A stretch of 64,000 nucleotides of DNA from Bacteroidia bacterium (GCA_037045145.1 JBAOIA010000012.1:930001-994000); one strand, 5' to 3'; shown: positions 55,769 through 63,834, counted from the stretch's first letter. Made by a program: numbers and translations. Notes: generated from the sequence alone by a model not told the origin.

Positions 55769-56806
55769 ATGATTTACAAATTTTCTCTCATTGAAAAAAT
55801 ACTCTTATCGAATGACATCATTCCTCATCCATTTGCCGACTCATCCTATTCTGTGGTGTTGGGATTAGCTTTGGGGTGTGCAATGAAATTGAAAATTGCC
55901 GACCAGCTTTCCATAGAGTTCAAAGATGTGAATCAAATTGCTAAAGGAGCCAGTGTTAGCGAAGTGGGAGCCGAACTAATACTTGACTGTCTTGATGCAT
56001 TAGGTTATGTGCAGAAAAAAGGTACTCAATATGCTTTAACAAAAAGAGGTTATAAAAATCTATCCCCTCAATCACCAAATAATTTCAGAAACTTTATATT
56101 GTTCAACGATGATATGTATAAAGGATTTCTCCAATTAGATGAAACCATCCGCACAGGAAAGAGACCTGCCTCCAATTCTCTGGAACAAAAGACTGAATAT
56201 GAGTGGGAATTGTTTTCAAGAGCTATGATTGATATTTCAAGCACCAATTACAAGGAGGTTGCAAAAAAAATTCCTGTTGCAAAAACACATACCAAATTAC
56301 TTGATCTTGGTGGTTCACATGGCTTATACAGTATTGAACTTTGCCGAATGCATCCACAGTTAAAAGCAACTATTGTTGATCTGCCACCGGTAAAGAAATA
56401 TGCAGACGAATGTATTACAAAACATAATGCTGCTGAAAGCGTTTCTTTCCTGCCTTCTGACTTTATGAAAGATGAATTGCCAGAGCAAGCTGATATTATT
56501 CTGGGATTTAACATCATTCACGGTTACAATCCAACTGAAAATGAACAATTGGCTAAGAAAGTTTTCCAATCTCTTAACGAGGGAGGTATTTACGTAATAC
56601 TGGACCAGATAAAAGGAATTGGAGGCAATTCACAAATGTCGAGAGCCACCACTTCTTTTATGGCATTAAATTTATTACATCAGGCCGGAGGTAAAACTTA
56701 TTCAAAACAGGAAATAGACGATTTTACAAAAAAGGCTGGCTTTAAAAGTACAGAGTTGAAAAAACTGCATGCTCCAGGGTTTGGCATCGTAACTTGTTTT
56801 AAATAG
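55769..56806 (+). CDS. SAM-dependent O-methyltransferase (Methyltransf_2 family)
   Basis: The 345-residue protein has an N-terminal helical dimerisation domain (about 20-100, with AKGASVSEVGAELILDCL and QKKGTQYALTKRGYKNL) and a class I SAM-binding domain with the glycine-rich motif LLDLGGSHGLYS near residue 175 and VDLPPV next to it. The catalytic His of family-2 O-methyltransferases is probably in GFNIIHGYN near residue 252. It probably methylates a phenol or other hydroxyl, but the substrate is unknown. It follows the membrane protein by 27 bp. Confidence 0.85.
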   Translation: MIYKFSLIEKILLSNDIIPHPFADSSYSVVLGLALGCAMKLKIADQLSIEFKDVNQIAKGASVSEVGAELILDCLDALGYVQKKGTQYALTKRGYKNLSPQSPNNFRNFILFNDDMYKGFLQLDETIRTGKRPASNSLEQKTEYEWELFSRAMIDISSTNYKEVAKKIPVAKTHTKLLDLGGSHGLYSIELCRMHPQLKATIVDLPPVKKYADECITKHNAAESVSFLPSDFMKDELPEQADIILGFNIIHGYNPTENEQLAKKVFQSLNEGGIYVILDQIKGIGGNSQMSRATTSFMALNLLHQAGGKTYSKQEIDDFTKKAGFKSTELKKLHAPGFGIVTCFK

Positions 56807-56849
56807 ACAGCAGCAGCCAAAGCATTGAAGTAACGCCCTGAGCCGAACA

Positions 56850-57077
56850 GAATAACGCCCAATTACAAAAATGCCCTGAGGTGGTGGAACTTCAGGGCTT
56901 TTTGCTATTCGGTACACAAGCTACACGGGTATTTTCTGCTGGTGTTTTTGTTGCTTTTAGGGGTTGATTTTTAATGTTTTTTATGGTAGAGGTTTGATGC
57001 GTTTCGGTTGTTTATTTCTATTTGAAATATCATAAGTACACAACATTATTCCTATATTTGAACATGTATTTGAAATT
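56850..57077 (+). repeat. Left flanking direct repeat
   Basis: These 228 bp align without gaps to 63573-63800, with about 17 mismatches by eye (near 92% identity). Both copies carry the terminator hairpin and end in the TATATTTG promoter. They bracket the island of about 6.7 kb. Confidence 0.85.
56873..56903 (+). terminator. Terminator after the O-methyltransferase, within the repeat
   Basis: GCCCTGA (56873-56879) pairs with TCAGGGC (56892-56898), followed by TTTTT. Confidence 0.75.
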
Positions 57078-57087
57078 AATTTTTTCA
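57053..57087 (+). promoter_or_regulatory. Leader-promoter module, copy 2, truncated
   Basis: TATATTTG lies at 57053-57060. TTTTTTCACA follows but the hairpin half is absent: the sequence changes at about 57088-57090 into the attC-like element. The leader appears interrupted there. Confidence 0.55.
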
Positions 57088-57095
57088 CACACTGC

Positions 57096-57308
57096 CGTTA
57101 GGCAAAACAATCGCCCCGATGGGGCTATCGTAGTATACCACTTCAGTGGCTTTACTCCACGTGTATTGCCTAACGACCAGCGTTTAACACTTTTATTAAA
57201 TACGTGGCGATTGCATCGCCTAACTTCGTGTTTGCAAAAGGCGTATTTTACTCTCACTCTTTTCGCAGTAAACTGCAAAAACCTCTGCAAACACGTTGGT
57301 CGTTATAC
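57096..57308 (+). other. attC-like folded element with nested inverted repeats
   Basis: Nested structure is dense. CGTTAGGCAA (57096-57105) is the reverse complement of TTGCCTAACG (57166-57175). TAACGACCAGCG (57171-57182) pairs with CGTTGGTCGTTA (57294-57305) with one mismatch. Between them are GGCGAT-TGC-ATCGCC (57206-57220), GTTTGCA/TGCAAAC and GCAGT-AA-ACTGC. The layout TAAC...GTTA around about 110 bp of secondary structure recalls integron attC sites, and a gene starts 22 bp downstream, as in a cassette. The right core GTTATAC does not fit the GTTRRRY consensus, so attC identity is an inference. Confidence 0.45.
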
Positions 57309-57329
57309 ACAAGCTAAAAAATAACAATT

Positions 57330-58127
57330 ATGAAATCAAAATTAGTCATCATTTTAATATTTGTTTCATTACTTGCTAAAGGACAATATACCTGGGAGTT
57401 TACTAATAAACTTTATGTTATCGACAACATTGGAAAAGTTGATTCTGTATTATTCGGTAATGATTCATCTGCGACAATAGGAATAGACCCATTACTTGGT
57501 GAACAAAATATTATTAGCTTAAATTGGGACTCTCTCGATATTCGCTCAATTCATAGAGTTACAGACACAATGGATTGTCCAATAAACTATTGGAATACGG
57601 GAATTATTTTTAACTCTGACATGGATTTGAAAATTGATATTAGGAAAAGTGTGACATATCTTGATTCAAGTACTTTCTTTGTTTTTAAAATTAATGCAAA
57701 ACATTATCCAATTGAAATATACTCTGATTTTAGTGACATGTATAATAATAGTATGTATAATATTTTTACGGTGATTTTAAAACATCAATATCAATGCCTT
57801 TATGTCTATCCTGCTTCCTGTGTCCCAAATTATCAATATCTTTTTACAATAAACGATTCAACAGAAAGGTATATTACTATAAAACTCGATTTTGAAACAG
57901 GCATAAATGAGTCAAAAAATTCAACAGAATTAATGTTAACATCAAATCCCGTCCAAGATATACTGAAGCTAAATTATTCAGGTCGATTGCAAATATTTCA
58001 AATTGACGGAACATTAATATATGATCTGATTGTTGAGCCAGAATGTTCAATAAATATTTCGAATCTGAAAGCAGGTATTTATATTTTAAGAACTGATCAG
58101 AAAACATTAAAAATGATAAAAATTTAG
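57330..58127 (+). CDS. Small secreted protein with T9SS-type sorting domain
   Basis: The 265-residue protein has a signal peptide (about residues 1-18, ending AKGQ), a middle region of unknown family with acidic and aromatic residues, and a C-terminal sorting-like domain (from about residue 200: LTSNPVQDILKLN, LKAGIYILRT and a KMIKI end). It starts 22 bp after the attC-like element, as cassette genes do. A promoter may be the truncated leader module at 57053. The function is unknown. Confidence 0.75.
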   Translation: MKSKLVIILIFVSLLAKGQYTWEFTNKLYVIDNIGKVDSVLFGNDSSATIGIDPLLGEQNIISLNWDSLDIRSIHRVTDTMDCPINYWNTGIIFNSDMDLKIDIRKSVTYLDSSTFFVFKINAKHYPIEIYSDFSDMYNNSMYNIFTVILKHQYQCLYVYPASCVPNYQYLFTINDSTERYITIKLDFETGINESKNSTELMLTSNPVQDILKLNYSGRLQIFQIDGTLIYDLIVEPECSINISNLKAGIYILRTDQKTLKMIKI

Positions 58128-58303
58128 CCTGTTTATAATTGAGTAGACGGCTCCTCCAGATACTGACGAAGTGCAACCGATAGCTATCGGAATCTCACAC
58201 CACTAAGCGTACGTGAGCTTCGCTCCCAAGTTTCAAAATTGATTCTCACTCAATTTTATCACTTGCATACTTAGCGGTTCACAGATAGTTGGGATTAATG
58301 ACT

Positions 58304-58462
58304 TCACATAAGGGTCAGGTCATGCTCTTTTGCGTCCCTGCCGGGTGTAATAAACTCTTCTACAAAAGCATCTATAAATCGAATCTCATTGTCTTTGTAT
58401 ATCTGACACTTTAAGTTTGAAAATGTGATTTGTTCGCAGTTGATCTCTATTACTGTGGGCAT
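58304..58462 (-). CDS. Short hypothetical protein or gene remnant
   Basis: The 52-residue frame begins MPTVIEINCEQITFSN and ends TPGRDAKEHDLTLM. Its composition looks protein-like, with RFIDAFVEEFITPGR as its most distinctive part, but I recognise no family and see no ribosome-binding site. It may be the tail of a gene disrupted when the island formed. Confidence 0.3.
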   Translation of the reverse strand: MPTVIEINCEQITFSNLKCQIYKDNEIRFIDAFVEEFITPGRDAKEHDLTLM

Positions 58463-58505
58463 TGTTATTGTGAATTTTTCTTATCTAAACATATTAATTT
58501 TTCCT

Positions 58506-58560
58506 TATATTTGAAACCTTATGAAATTATTTTTTCACAACTTGTCCCGATTGCTCGGGA
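58506..58560 (+). promoter_or_regulatory. Leader-promoter module, copy 3, before the controller gene
   Basis: TATATTTG (58506-58513) is followed by TTTTTTCACAACTTG and the perfect hairpin TCCCGA-TTGC-TCGGGA (58545-58560). The gene starts 68 bp after the hairpin. Confidence 0.65.
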
Positions 58561-58628
58561 AACTGATGTTGTTAATAATTATTCTTTGACTGTAATATTC
58601 AAATTATTATTTTTGGACATTAAATGTC

Positions 58629-58955
58629 ATGTCAAATCGTTTCAAGTTGAAAAATATTGCGGGAATAATCAGAGAACTAAGGGAGCAAAACGGACTATTA
58701 CTCCGACAGGTTGCTGCGGAAATAGAAATTGACCAAGGTCTTTTAAGCAAAATTGAACGTGGTGAGCGAATGCCGACAAAAGATCAGGTCATTCGTTTAG
58801 CTAAATTTTATAAAGTTGACCTGAATGAATTTTTGATTGCGTTCATTAGTGACAAACTCGTTTACGAATTGCAAGATGAAGAAGTAGCATTAAAAGCAAT
58901 GCAAGTAGCTGAGAAGAAAATAAACTATATAAATAAAAAGAAAAATGGCAGGTAA
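58629..58955 (+). CDS. XRE-family controller protein of the restriction system
   Basis: The 108-residue protein has a Cro/C1-type helix-turn-helix (about residues 12-65: GIIRELREQNGLLLRQVAAE, IDQGLLSKIERGERMP) and a short helical tail. Its place directly upstream of methyltransferase and endonuclease genes fits a restriction-modification controller (C protein), which delays endonuclease expression in a new host. It overlaps the methyltransferase by 11 bp. No classical C-box was identified by eye; the hairpin leader upstream is the obvious candidate target. Confidence 0.85.
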   Translation: MSNRFKLKNIAGIIRELREQNGLLLRQVAAEIEIDQGLLSKIERGERMPTKDQVIRLAKFYKVDLNEFLIAFISDKLVYELQDEEVALKAMQVAEKKINYINKKKNGR

Positions 58956-60531
58956 AACACTCATCGAAAAAATTACTGGTGAGTTGCCGAGCCATTATGC
59001 TGACCGGCTTGGGGTGAATTATGCCAAATCGGTAAATCAGGAACATAAAAAAACAAACGGACAATTTTTTACTCCTGTAGAAATAGCCGGACTGATGGGG
59101 TCATTTGCAGAATCTGGTGAAAGTTCTCTTAGAATACTTGACCCTGGTTGCGGAACGACTATTCTGACTTGTGCATTACTCGAATCTATTGTTCAGAACA
59201 ATAGCAAATTGAAGGAAGTTGATTTGACAGTGTACGAAACGGACAAAGCTATAATCCCATATACAAATGAGTCATTAGATTATTTAAGAAGTTGGTTAAA
59301 GGAGAAAAATATCAAATTAAAAATCTATATTCACACAAATGATTTCATTCTCGAAAACGCAGATTGCTTAACAGATTATGGCAACTTGTTTTCACAGACA
59401 ATCGAGCCGTTTGATATAATAGTTTCAAATCCTCCCTACTTCAAACTGCCTATTGACGACAAAAGAGCAGTTGCGGCAAAAGCAGTTATTAACGGACATC
59501 CGAATATTTATGCCATTTTTATGGCTATTTCCGCAAGGTTACTAAAAGAAAACGGTCAACTTATATTCATAACTCCGAGAAGTTACGCTTCCGGCAGTTA
59601 CTTCAAATTATTCCGTGAGTATTTTTTTAAAATAATAGAAATTGATAAAGTGCATTTGTTTGTTTCCCGAAAAGACACATTCAACAGAGATAAGGTATTA
59701 CAAGAAACAGTTATCATAAAAGGAACACGAAAAGGAAAAACAAATCCGAAGCACAAAGTAAATGTTTATTCATCGCATGGATTAAAGGATATTGATTCTC
59801 CAATAATCAAATCTTTTGCGCAAAAGGAATTGATTGACCTCAATTCAAATGAAAAAATATTGTACCTACCCACAAGCGATTCAGATGAAGCTATTTTGAA
59901 TGTTTTTAAAAACTGGAATGGGAACTTAAATAAATACAATATTCAGATTTCAACTGGCCCCGTTGTTGCGTACAGATCAAAAGAGTATTTACATGACACA
60001 TATCAAAATGGAACGATATTTTTAGCTCCACTCTTTTGGCTACATAACGTAAAGCAAATGGTCTTGGAATGGCCGATGCCAAAGCCCGATAAAGGACAAT
60101 ATGTAAAAATACACGATGAATCAAAATCTATTCTCATTCCAAATAAAAACTACGTTCTATTGAGACGCTTCAGTGCTAAGGATGATAAAAGCAGATTGGT
60201 TGCTGCTCCATACTTCTGCAATTTTGTTGAAGCAGAATATATCGGTGTAGAAAACAAAGTAAATTACATCTATCGTCCGAAAGGACATTTAGAACGAAAT
60301 GAAGTGGTTGGGATTTGTGCTTTACTAAACAGCAGTTTATTCGATTCGTATTTCAGAATATTCAATGGTAATGTGAATGTAAGTGCTACGGAACTCAGAG
60401 AAATTCCACTTCCACCACTTGAAGCAATAAAAGAAATTGGTAATAGTATTATTCTTTCTAATGATTTTTCAGTAGATAATGCCAACAAAATGGTAAGTGA
60501 ACAATTTGAATTTACACCGGCAATAATATGA
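58945..60531 (+). CDS. Type II N6-adenine DNA methyltransferase (BsuBI/PstI-type)
   Basis: The 528-residue enzyme has SAM-binding motif I ILDPGCGT near residues 64-71 and the catalytic motif IV NPPY at residues 162-165 (IIVSNPPYF), in the order of gamma-class N6-adenine methyltransferases. The N-terminal QFFTPVEIAGLM resembles motif X. The C-terminal part (about 330-528) is presumably the target recognition domain, with HLERNEVVGICALLNSSLFD. It protects host DNA from the next gene's nuclease, and by analogy to BsuBI and PstI the target would be CTGCAG. It overlaps its neighbours by 11 and 4 bp. Confidence 0.92.
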   Translation: MAGKTLIEKITGELPSHYADRLGVNYAKSVNQEHKKTNGQFFTPVEIAGLMGSFAESGESSLRILDPGCGTTILTCALLESIVQNNSKLKEVDLTVYETDKAIIPYTNESLDYLRSWLKEKNIKLKIYIHTNDFILENADCLTDYGNLFSQTIEPFDIIVSNPPYFKLPIDDKRAVAAKAVINGHPNIYAIFMAISARLLKENGQLIFITPRSYASGSYFKLFREYFFKIIEIDKVHLFVSRKDTFNRDKVLQETVIIKGTRKGKTNPKHKVNVYSSHGLKDIDSPIIKSFAQKELIDLNSNEKILYLPTSDSDEAILNVFKNWNGNLNKYNIQISTGPVVAYRSKEYLHDTYQNGTIFLAPLFWLHNVKQMVLEWPMPKPDKGQYVKIHDESKSILIPNKNYVLLRRFSAKDDKSRLVAAPYFCNFVEAEYIGVENKVNYIYRPKGHLERNEVVGICALLNSSLFDSYFRIFNGNVNVSATELREIPLPPLEAIKEIGNSIILSNDFSVDNANKMVSEQFEFTPAII

Positions 60532-61463
60532 GCAAACTTGACGAAGCAAAAAAGATACTCAAAGAATTAGGATTGCCAACAGCACAGCAAAATGAAATAT
60601 CAGCGTACACGTTATTAGCACTTTGCGGAATTAAGCCTCGCGATAATTGGAGTAAAGCGACACGAAAAAGTTTAAAGGTTACAAAAGGTATAATGGCTTT
60701 CGTTCTCGATGTGCATAAAAAAGAATACGCACCGAATACAAGAGAGACATTCCGCAGACAGGTTTTACATCAATTCGTTCAGGCTCGTATTGCCGACTAC
60801 AATCCAGATAATCCGAAACTTCCGGTAAATAGCCCTAATGCTCATTATGCAATTACCAATGAAGCATTGGAAGCTATTCAAAAATTTGGAACTAAAGATT
60901 GGAAGAAAGCAGTTGAAAAATTTAAATCGGAAGCTGGGGAATTAGCGAAACGATATAAAAAAGAAAGAAAACAAAATTTGATTCCTGTAAAACTAAGCAA
61001 TGGCAAAACGATTAAACTATCGTCAGGAAAGCACAATGAAGTTCAGGCTGCTATAGTACATAATTTTGCTGCAAGGTTTGCTAATGGTGGTTCTGTACTC
61101 TATTTAGGCGACACCGCGAAAAAAGATTTGTTCGTAGATGAAAAGAAGTTGAAAGAATTGCGAATTCCGATTGACCAGCACAGTAAATTGCCAGATGTTG
61201 TGATATATGACGAAAAGAAAAACTGGTTATTCCTTATTGAAGCTGTTACTTCCCATGGTCCGGTTTCTCCGAAACGAATAGTTGAACTAGAAGAATTTCT
61301 GAAAGGCTGTAAAGCCGGTAAGATTTATGTGACAGCTTTTCTCGATTTCACCGAATTTAAAAAACACTCCAATAACATTGCCTGGGAAACTGAAGTATGG
61401 CTGGCCGACACGCCTGACCATATGATTCATTTCAATGGCGATAGATTTATGGGGCCGAGGTAA
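60528..61463 (+). CDS. BsuBI/PstI family type II restriction endonuclease
   Basis: The 311-residue enzyme has an N-terminal helical region (about 1-140) and a C-terminal catalytic domain matching the BsuBI_PstI_RE family. The PD-(D/E)xK-like site is Asp223 in LPDVVIYD and Glu238 in LFLIEAVTSHGPVSPKRI, followed by YVTAFLDFTEFKKH and the closing HFNGDRFMGPR. Known members cut CTGCAG, which is the likely specificity here. Its start overlaps the methyltransferase stop by 4 bp, so the two are translationally coupled. The DUF262 gene follows 10 bp later. Confidence 0.93.
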   Translation: MSKLDEAKKILKELGLPTAQQNEISAYTLLALCGIKPRDNWSKATRKSLKVTKGIMAFVLDVHKKEYAPNTRETFRRQVLHQFVQARIADYNPDNPKLPVNSPNAHYAITNEALEAIQKFGTKDWKKAVEKFKSEAGELAKRYKKERKQNLIPVKLSNGKTIKLSSGKHNEVQAAIVHNFAARFANGGSVLYLGDTAKKDLFVDEKKLKELRIPIDQHSKLPDVVIYDEKKNWLFLIEAVTSHGPVSPKRIVELEEFLKGCKAGKIYVTAFLDFTEFKKHSNNIAWETEVWLADTPDHMIHFNGDRFMGPR

Positions 61464-61473
61464 ATTAAAAATT

Positions 61474-62562
61474 ATGAAAGAAGAAGAATTACTAAAAGAA
61501 CTTTCTGAAGGTAGAAAGGAAATAAAAACAGATAGTTACAGCATGTCTATTGGTGAACTCTTGAATCTTTACACAGAAGGGGAGTTACAGTTAGATCCTG
61601 CATACCAGCGACTTTTTCGATGGTCAGATGAACAGAAATCCAATTTCATTGAATCTATACTTCTCGGAATACCCATTCCACCAATTTTTGTAGCTCAGAA
61701 GGAAGGTGGTAAATGGAGCGTTGTTGATGGTGTACAACGAATATCATCCATATTGCAATTAACTGGTGATTTAAAAAATAAAGAACCACTTACACTAACA
61801 ACAACACGTAAGCTTCCTTCTTTAGAAGGCTTTACTTGGCTGACACTTCCAGATGACATTAAAAGAATTTTGAAAAGATCAAAATTTGGAATTAATATTA
61901 TTCTGACAGAAAATAGCATTCAGGCTCAGTACGAACTATTTCAAAGACTAAATACAGGAGGATTACATTTAGAGCCTCAAGAAATAAGAAACTGCTTAAT
62001 AATCATGCTAAGTGAACCTTTTTATGATAAAATTAACGATTTAAAAACATATACTAATTATAAATCTACTCTCCCGTTAAGTGATGAAAAGTTCAAAATT
62101 GAACATCACATGGAATTAATTTTAAGGTATTTTATTGCCAAAAATGGAAAAACAAAATTTGAGAATTATAAAGTTTCCTATACTCACTTGAGTGAATTCA
62201 TTGACAAAGAAACTGTAAAACTAATTGAAGATGACTCTTTCAATATTGATACAGAAATTACATTATTCAAAAAAGTATTTGATTTGCTAAATGAAACACT
62301 CGGTGCCGACTCATTTAAAAAGTACATTGATGCAAAAGATAGATTTGAAGGACCTTTTGTAGAATCAAGTTTTGAAGCTATCGTTCCAGGCATTGCAAAC
62401 AACTATGATAAAATAAAATCAATATCAAAAGAACAGTTAATTCAGAATATCAAGGACATTTATAAGGATACATTGTATCTCGAGTATTCAGAGAGAGGAA
62501 CAAAGGCAATTACAAGGATGAAAGGACTAACCGAATTTTCTAATCAATATTTCTCAAAGTGA
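61474..62562 (+). CDS. DUF262 domain protein (GmrS-type NTPase)
   Basis: The start is the ATG at 61474, 10 bp after the endonuclease; an upstream reading would overlap that gene. The 362-residue protein has the DUF262 N-terminal domain (about residues 25-220) with the motif LDPAYQRLFRW and DGVQR at residues 85-89, the ParB/Srx-fold catalytic signature of GmrSD and SspE. In those systems it senses modified or foreign DNA and hydrolyses NTP. Here no C-terminal HNH (DUF1524) nuclease is visible, so a separate effector is needed; the overlapping HEPN gene is the obvious one. The stop overlaps that gene's GTG start by 4 bp. Confidence 0.87.
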   Translation: MKEEELLKELSEGRKEIKTDSYSMSIGELLNLYTEGELQLDPAYQRLFRWSDEQKSNFIESILLGIPIPPIFVAQKEGGKWSVVDGVQRISSILQLTGDLKNKEPLTLTTTRKLPSLEGFTWLTLPDDIKRILKRSKFGINIILTENSIQAQYELFQRLNTGGLHLEPQEIRNCLIIMLSEPFYDKINDLKTYTNYKSTLPLSDEKFKIEHHMELILRYFIAKNGKTKFENYKVSYTHLSEFIDKETVKLIEDDSFNIDTEITLFKKVFDLLNETLGADSFKKYIDAKDRFEGPFVESSFEAIVPGIANNYDKIKSISKEQLIQNIKDIYKDTLYLEYSERGTKAITRMKGLTEFSNQYFSK

Positions 62563-63322
62563 AGTACGAACAATTTGAAAATTTATTAGATGAAGATCTT
62601 GCTTGGAGAAAAGTAGAGATTTCTGAACTTTTATTGTTAGCAAAAGAGTCTGAAAAGGAAACTATTTTTAAGTCATTAATTCTTTTGCTTTATGCACATT
62701 GGGAAGGTTATATAAAAAAGAGTAGTAAGCTATACATAAAATACATTTCAGAAGAAAAAGTAAAACTTAGCGACTTGTCCTATAATTTCAAAGCTGTTGC
62801 TTTGAAAGAACATGTAAGTAGATGTATAGAAACCAAAGACAAAATGACTTTGGTAAATGAAATAGCTTTTGTTTCAAGCTTTCTTAAATTCGAAAGCAAG
62901 AAATTCAAAATCGATGTGAGACCCGATAATGATTTTGATAATACGATTATTGATACCGAATCCAACTTAAAACCCAAAGTTTTTAAAACATAATCGAAAT
63001 TTTAGGACTTAATTACAAAAAGGCTCTTGAAGCAAGGGAACACTATATAAATAGTCATCTACTTGCTAATAGAAATGCAATCGGACATGGTAGTAAATTT
63101 AACGACACTATTCAGATTGATTTCTCCTTAACATTAAAGGATATAGAAAAATTAAAGGCAATTGTATTTTCAATTATAGATTCTTTCAAGGAAGAGCTAT
63201 TAGAATACATATATAACAAATATTACTTAGTTTCAAATTCTGACAAAAGAAATGAGTTTGAATCAAAGCGAGAGGAAGAGCTAGAAAAATTAATTGCCTC
63301 GATAGAGGAAAGTTTTAAATAG
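62559..63322 (+). pseudogene. MAE_28990/MAE_18760-like HEPN nuclease, broken by a one-base frameshift
   Basis: The gene starts with GTG overlapping the DUF262 stop. The first part (62559-62993) codes about 144 residues ending at a stop just after KVFKT. Adding one A to the run at 62983-62990 lets the frame continue as NIIEILGLNYKKALEAREHY, then a HEPN active-site block RNAIGHGSKF (63071-63100) and a charged tail to a stop at 63322, about 254 residues in all, consistent with the family. The frame difference is exactly one base. HEPN RNases use the R-x4-H motif to cut RNA. The intact start without the catalytic part should be inactive. Confidence 0.7.
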
Positions 63323-63572
63323 GCATGCATAATTTTTGTCATACTTTTTGTCCCGACACGCATTTAGCACATTTGCCTCCTCGTTCCTGCGGGGGCAAAA
63401 GAGCTAAGCCAATACATAAACAAAAAGATATGCCAAAAGCAGACGCACCGACAGAGAAAAATCAAATAAAAATCTCTGCCACCGCACTTTTAAAGACAGG
63501 TGGACAAAAAGTAAAACGACCGTGACAGACAAAAATGAAAAATGCAACGATTGCCTAACATTATACCTCCTT

Positions 63573-63800
63573 GAATAAAGCCCAATTACAAAAATGCCCT
63601 GAGGTGGTAGAACTTTAGGGCTTTTTGCCATTTGGTGTACAAGCTACACGAGCATTTTCTCCTGGTGGTTTTGTTGCTTTTAGGGGTTGATTTTTAATGT
63701 TTTTTATGGTAGAGGTTTGATGTGTTGTACTTGTTTATTTCTGTTTGAAATATCATAAGTACACAACATTATTCCTATATTTGAACATGTATTTGAAATT
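63573..63800 (+). repeat. Right flanking direct repeat
   Basis: This partner of 56850-57077 has the same length and about 17 mismatches. It carries its own terminator hairpin and ends in the TATATTTG promoter of the following gene. Confidence 0.85.
63596..63627 (+). terminator. Terminator within the right direct repeat
   Basis: GCCCTGA pairs with TTAGGGC (one G-T wobble), followed by TTTTT. Confidence 0.65.
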
Positions 63801-63834
63801 ATTTCATTTCACAACTTGTCCCGATTGCTCGGGA
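63776..63834 (+). promoter_or_regulatory. Leader-promoter module, copy 4
   Basis: TATATTTG (63776-63783) is followed by CACAACTTG and the hairpin TCCCGA-TTGC-TCGGGA (63819-63834). The gene starts 49 bp after the hairpin. Confidence 0.65.

Larger units (their letters stand above)
56807..57329. other. Non-coding region with left direct repeat and attC-like element
   Basis: This 523-bp region holds the left copy of the flanking direct repeat (56850-57077), a hairpin terminator, a leader promoter and the folded element at 57096-57308. I see no gene; open frames here run through the inverted repeats. Confidence 0.6.
58128..58628. other. Intergenic region with palindromes and a small minus-strand frame
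   Basis: This 501-bp gap contains the 14-bp palindrome CCGATAGCTATCGG (58177-58190), further short hairpins, the 52-codon frame at 58304-58462 and the leader module at 58506-58560. Confidence 0.6.

Noticed and set aside
57096..57175. Outer inverted repeat GTTAGGC...GCCTAAC as a canonical attC site
   Set aside because: The cores are in the wrong order for attC (which has RYYYAAC on the left); only the inner pair fits that orientation.
57022..57324. 100-codon open frame across the attC-like element
   Set aside because: It is explained by the nested inverted repeats and by an equally open frame on the other strand; no signal or motif.
62976..62996. Programmed -1 frameshift in the HEPN gene
   Set aside because: Re-pairing at the T5A4 run would put UAA in the slipped site; no X-XXY-YYZ heptamer is present.
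63325..63525. 66-codon plus-strand open frame after the HEPN gene
   Set aside because: Cys/His/Lys/Pro-rich composition, runs through a hairpin and repeat-like intergenic sequence, no ribosome-binding site.
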